A stretch of 7,460 bases of DNA from an uncultured Eubacteriales bacterium (GTDB taxonomy: Bacteria; Bacillota_A; Clostridia; Christensenellales; Aristaeellaceae), in the NCBI GenBank assembly GCA_902766515.1, contig CACXEB010000324.1, positions 1 through 7,460 of the forward strand, written 5' to 3'. Below the pieces are notes generated by a model, which made no database searches, was not told the origin of the DNA, and worked only from the letters and a program-made list of their open reading frames with translations. Position numbers and translations under genes: made by a program. Below are positions 6,640 to 7,460 of the stretch, in pieces (the stretch's first letter is position 1; each line of letters begins with the position of its first letter).

Positions 6640-6688
6640 GGTATATAATCAAATTTATTTGAGTGCAAGCAAAAAACAACCGGGATGA

Positions 6689-6717
6689 TTGACAAAACAG
6701 GCGGATGCGCGTACAAT
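6689..6717 (+). promoter_or_regulatory. Promoter of the leader peptide-aroF unit
   Basis: Perfect -35 TTGACA (6689-6694), a 17-nt spacer and -10 TACAAT (6712-6717) place the transcription start near 6724, about 26 nt before the leader ORF. The promoter is divergent from that of padR, with 49 bp between the two -35 boxes. Its near-consensus strength fits a gene controlled after initiation, by attenuation. Confidence 0.85.
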
Positions 6718-6749
6718 GGCCCTGCAGATTCCTGAAAGGAGCAGCAGGT

Positions 6750-6821
6750 ATGAAGGCTTACGCGGTCAGCGGGTACTATTATTACGGCTTTACCGGTGCA
6801 GGTAAGGCTTGTTTGGGGTAA
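6750..6821 (+). CDS. Tyrosine-rich leader peptide of the aroF attenuator
   Basis: A 23-codon ORF from ATG at 6750 to TAA at 6819-6821, with AAAGGAG (6735-6741) 8 nt upstream, so it should be well translated. The peptide begins MKAYAVSG, has YYYY at residues 9-12 (TAC TAT TAT TAC, 6774-6785), then GF, and has five tyrosines in 23 residues plus one phenylalanine. It sits between a strong promoter and an intrinsic terminator in front of a DAHP synthase gene, whose pathway makes tyrosine. This is the arrangement of amino-acid leader peptides such as TrpL and PheL: the ribosome reports the charged tRNA-Tyr supply by pausing or not at the Tyr run. The peptide itself probably has no other function. 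The sequence features are direct; the regulatory role is inferred. Confidence 0.85.
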   Translation: MKAYAVSGYYYYGFTGAGKACLG

Positions 6822-6831
6822 CCGCTGACTG
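6763..6831 (+). ncRNA. Attenuator stem 1:2 (pause/anti-antiterminator structure)
   Basis: Segment 1 (6763-6777) can pair with segment 2 (6817-6831) at 14 of 15 positions, with two G-U pairs and one G-A mismatch (6773/6821). Segment 1 lies directly before and at the start of the Tyr codon run, and segment 2 contains the leader stop codon. A ribosome waiting on Tyr codons at 6774-6785 would cover segment 1 and free segment 2. Pairing was worked out by eye. Confidence 0.65.
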
Positions 6832-6864
6832 AGCGCTCAGTACCTTGAGGCCCGCGGCAGACCC
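6816..6864 (+). ncRNA. Candidate antiterminator (2:3)
   Basis: GGGT (6816-6819) with ACCC (6861-6864) and CCGC (6822-6825) with GCGG (6854-6857) give eight pairs around a small internal loop. They enclose the palindrome ACTGAGC/GCTCAGT (6828-6841), which can fold as its own hairpin. The structure uses segment 2 and takes up parts of both arms and the loop of the terminator, so it excludes both the 1:2 stem and the terminator. It is weaker than either, so it is a candidate only. Confidence 0.45.
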
Positions 6865-6880
6865 GCGGGTCATTTATTTT
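6849..6880 (+). terminator. Intrinsic terminator of the aroF attenuator (3:4)
   Basis: CCCGCGG (6851-6857) pairs with CCGCGGG (6863-6869) around CAGAC, extended by a G-U and a G-C pair (6849-6850 with 6870-6871). The T-rich stretch ATTTATTTT (6872-6880) follows at once. It ends immediately before the aroF ribosome binding site GAGGAGG (6881-6887). A terminator between a promoter and its own gene has to be conditional, which supports attenuation. Confidence 0.8.
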
Positions 6881-6895
6881 GAGGAGGCAGCATCC

Positions 6896-7460
6896 ATGAT
6901 CGTCATACTGAAGGAACACCCGAATCCAAAGCAGCTGGATAACCTGAAGGCCTGGCTGACCAGCATGGGGCTCAAGATCCACGAAAGCGACGGCGTCAAC
7001 CACCAGATCCTGGGCCTCGTGGGCGACACTTCCCGGGTGGACATCGACCTGATCCAGGCGCTGGACATCGTGGAGGATGTCAAGCGGATCCAGGAGCCGT
7101 ACAAAAACGCGAACCGGAAATTCCACCCGCTTGACACGGTGGTCTCCGTCGGGGACGCGAAGATCGGCGGCGGGCACTTCGCCGTTATCGCGGGGCCGTG
7201 CTCGGTGGAATCGGAGGAGCAGATCATCGGCGTGGCGAAGGCGGTCAAAGCCGCGGGCGCGACCATGCTGCGCGGCGGGGCGTTCAAGCCGCGCACCTCG
7301 CCCTACGCCTTCCAGGGGCTGCGGGCGACGGGGATCGAGCTGCTGCTGGAGGCCAAGCGGGAGACCGGGCTGCCGGTCGTCACGGAAATCATGGACCTGA
7401 GCCAGCTGAACCTGTTTGAGGATGTGGACGTGATCCAGGTGGGCGCGAGAAACATGCAGA
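6896..7460 (+). CDS. aroF: 3-deoxy-7-phosphoheptulonate (DAHP) synthase, class I-beta, 3'-truncated by window
   Basis: The cytoplasmic enzyme joins phosphoenolpyruvate and erythrose 4-phosphate to make DAHP, the entry step of the shikimate pathway. GAGGAGG (6881-6887) lies 8 nt before the ATG. The window holds 188 residues and no stop; roughly 150 more are expected from relatives of about 340. Residues 1 to about 75 (MIVILKEHPN...) match the ferredoxin-like N-terminal domain of the Thermotoga-type enzyme, which binds tyrosine or phenylalanine for feedback inhibition. The catalytic barrel then shows AGPCSVES (99-106, Cys102 a metal ligand), LRGGAFKPRTSPYAFQG (125-141, the KPRT phosphate-binding motif), VTEIMD and QVGARNMQ (181-188). 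It is preceded by a Tyr leader peptide and terminator. Other aromatic-pathway genes may follow outside the window. Confidence 0.96.
   Translation, partial: MIVILKEHPNPKQLDNLKAWLTSMGLKIHESDGVNHQILGLVGDTSRVDIDLIQALDIVEDVKRIQEPYKNANRKFHPLDTVVSVGDAKIGGGHFAVIAGPCSVESEEQIIGVAKAVKAAGATMLRGGAFKPRTSPYAFQGLRATGIELLLEAKRETGLPVVTEIMDLSQLNLFEDVDVIQVGARNMQ

Noticed and set aside
6724..6895. T-box riboswitch controlling aroF
   Set aside because: The leader is too short and no T-box antiterminator bulge sequence or stem I is visible; the translated Tyr-rich ORF explains the region better.
1..7460. CRISPR array, tRNA, rRNA, insertion sequence or phage genes
   Set aside because: No regularly spaced direct repeats, no tRNA or rRNA signatures and no transposase or phage-like proteins were seen.

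Overview
The window is about 60% GC and reads like a chromosomal segment of a Gram-positive-type bacterium, most likely a GC-rich member of the Clostridia from a gut or rumen community. The evidence is strong AAGGAGG-type ribosome binding sites, SigA-type promoters with 17-18 nt spacers, and a PadR regulator paired with a HAAS-like/DUF4097 protein. The taxon is an inference from style only; no marker gene settles it.

Layout. Positions 1-230 hold no convincing gene but are packed with inverted repeats (at least six hairpin-capable units). A promoter at 240-269 then drives a three-gene ABC import operon on the + strand: a secreted family-1 solute-binding protein (321-1409), a fused two-domain permease with an unusual extra N-terminal extracytoplasmic domain (1482-4004), and an FbpC/PotA-type ATPase (4045-5118). 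A perfect 14-bp hairpin between the first two genes probably lets the binding protein be made in excess. The substrate cannot be named: the family covers ferric iron, phosphosugars, aminoethylphosphonate and polyamines, and the tyrosine pair of classical ferric-binding proteins is not visible.

On the - strand, tail-to-tail with the ATPase and overlapping it by 8 bp, lies a two-gene unit: a PadR-family regulator (6556-6218) and a translationally coupled protein with a HAAS-like N-terminus and a DUF4097-type SGD-repeat beta domain (6205-5111). Its promoter at 6611-6639 has a dyad that may be an operator.

Divergent from padR, a consensus promoter (6689-6717) drives a class I-beta DAHP synthase gene (6896 to the window edge), the first step of aromatic amino acid synthesis. 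Between promoter and gene is the most interesting item: a 23-codon leader ORF with four consecutive tyrosine codons, followed by RNA segments that can form a 1:2 stem, an alternative antiterminator, and an intrinsic terminator. This is the architecture of ribosome-mediated transcription attenuation by tyrosine. Together with the N-terminal ferredoxin-like domain of the enzyme, it suggests that tyrosine controls this step both genetically and allosterically.
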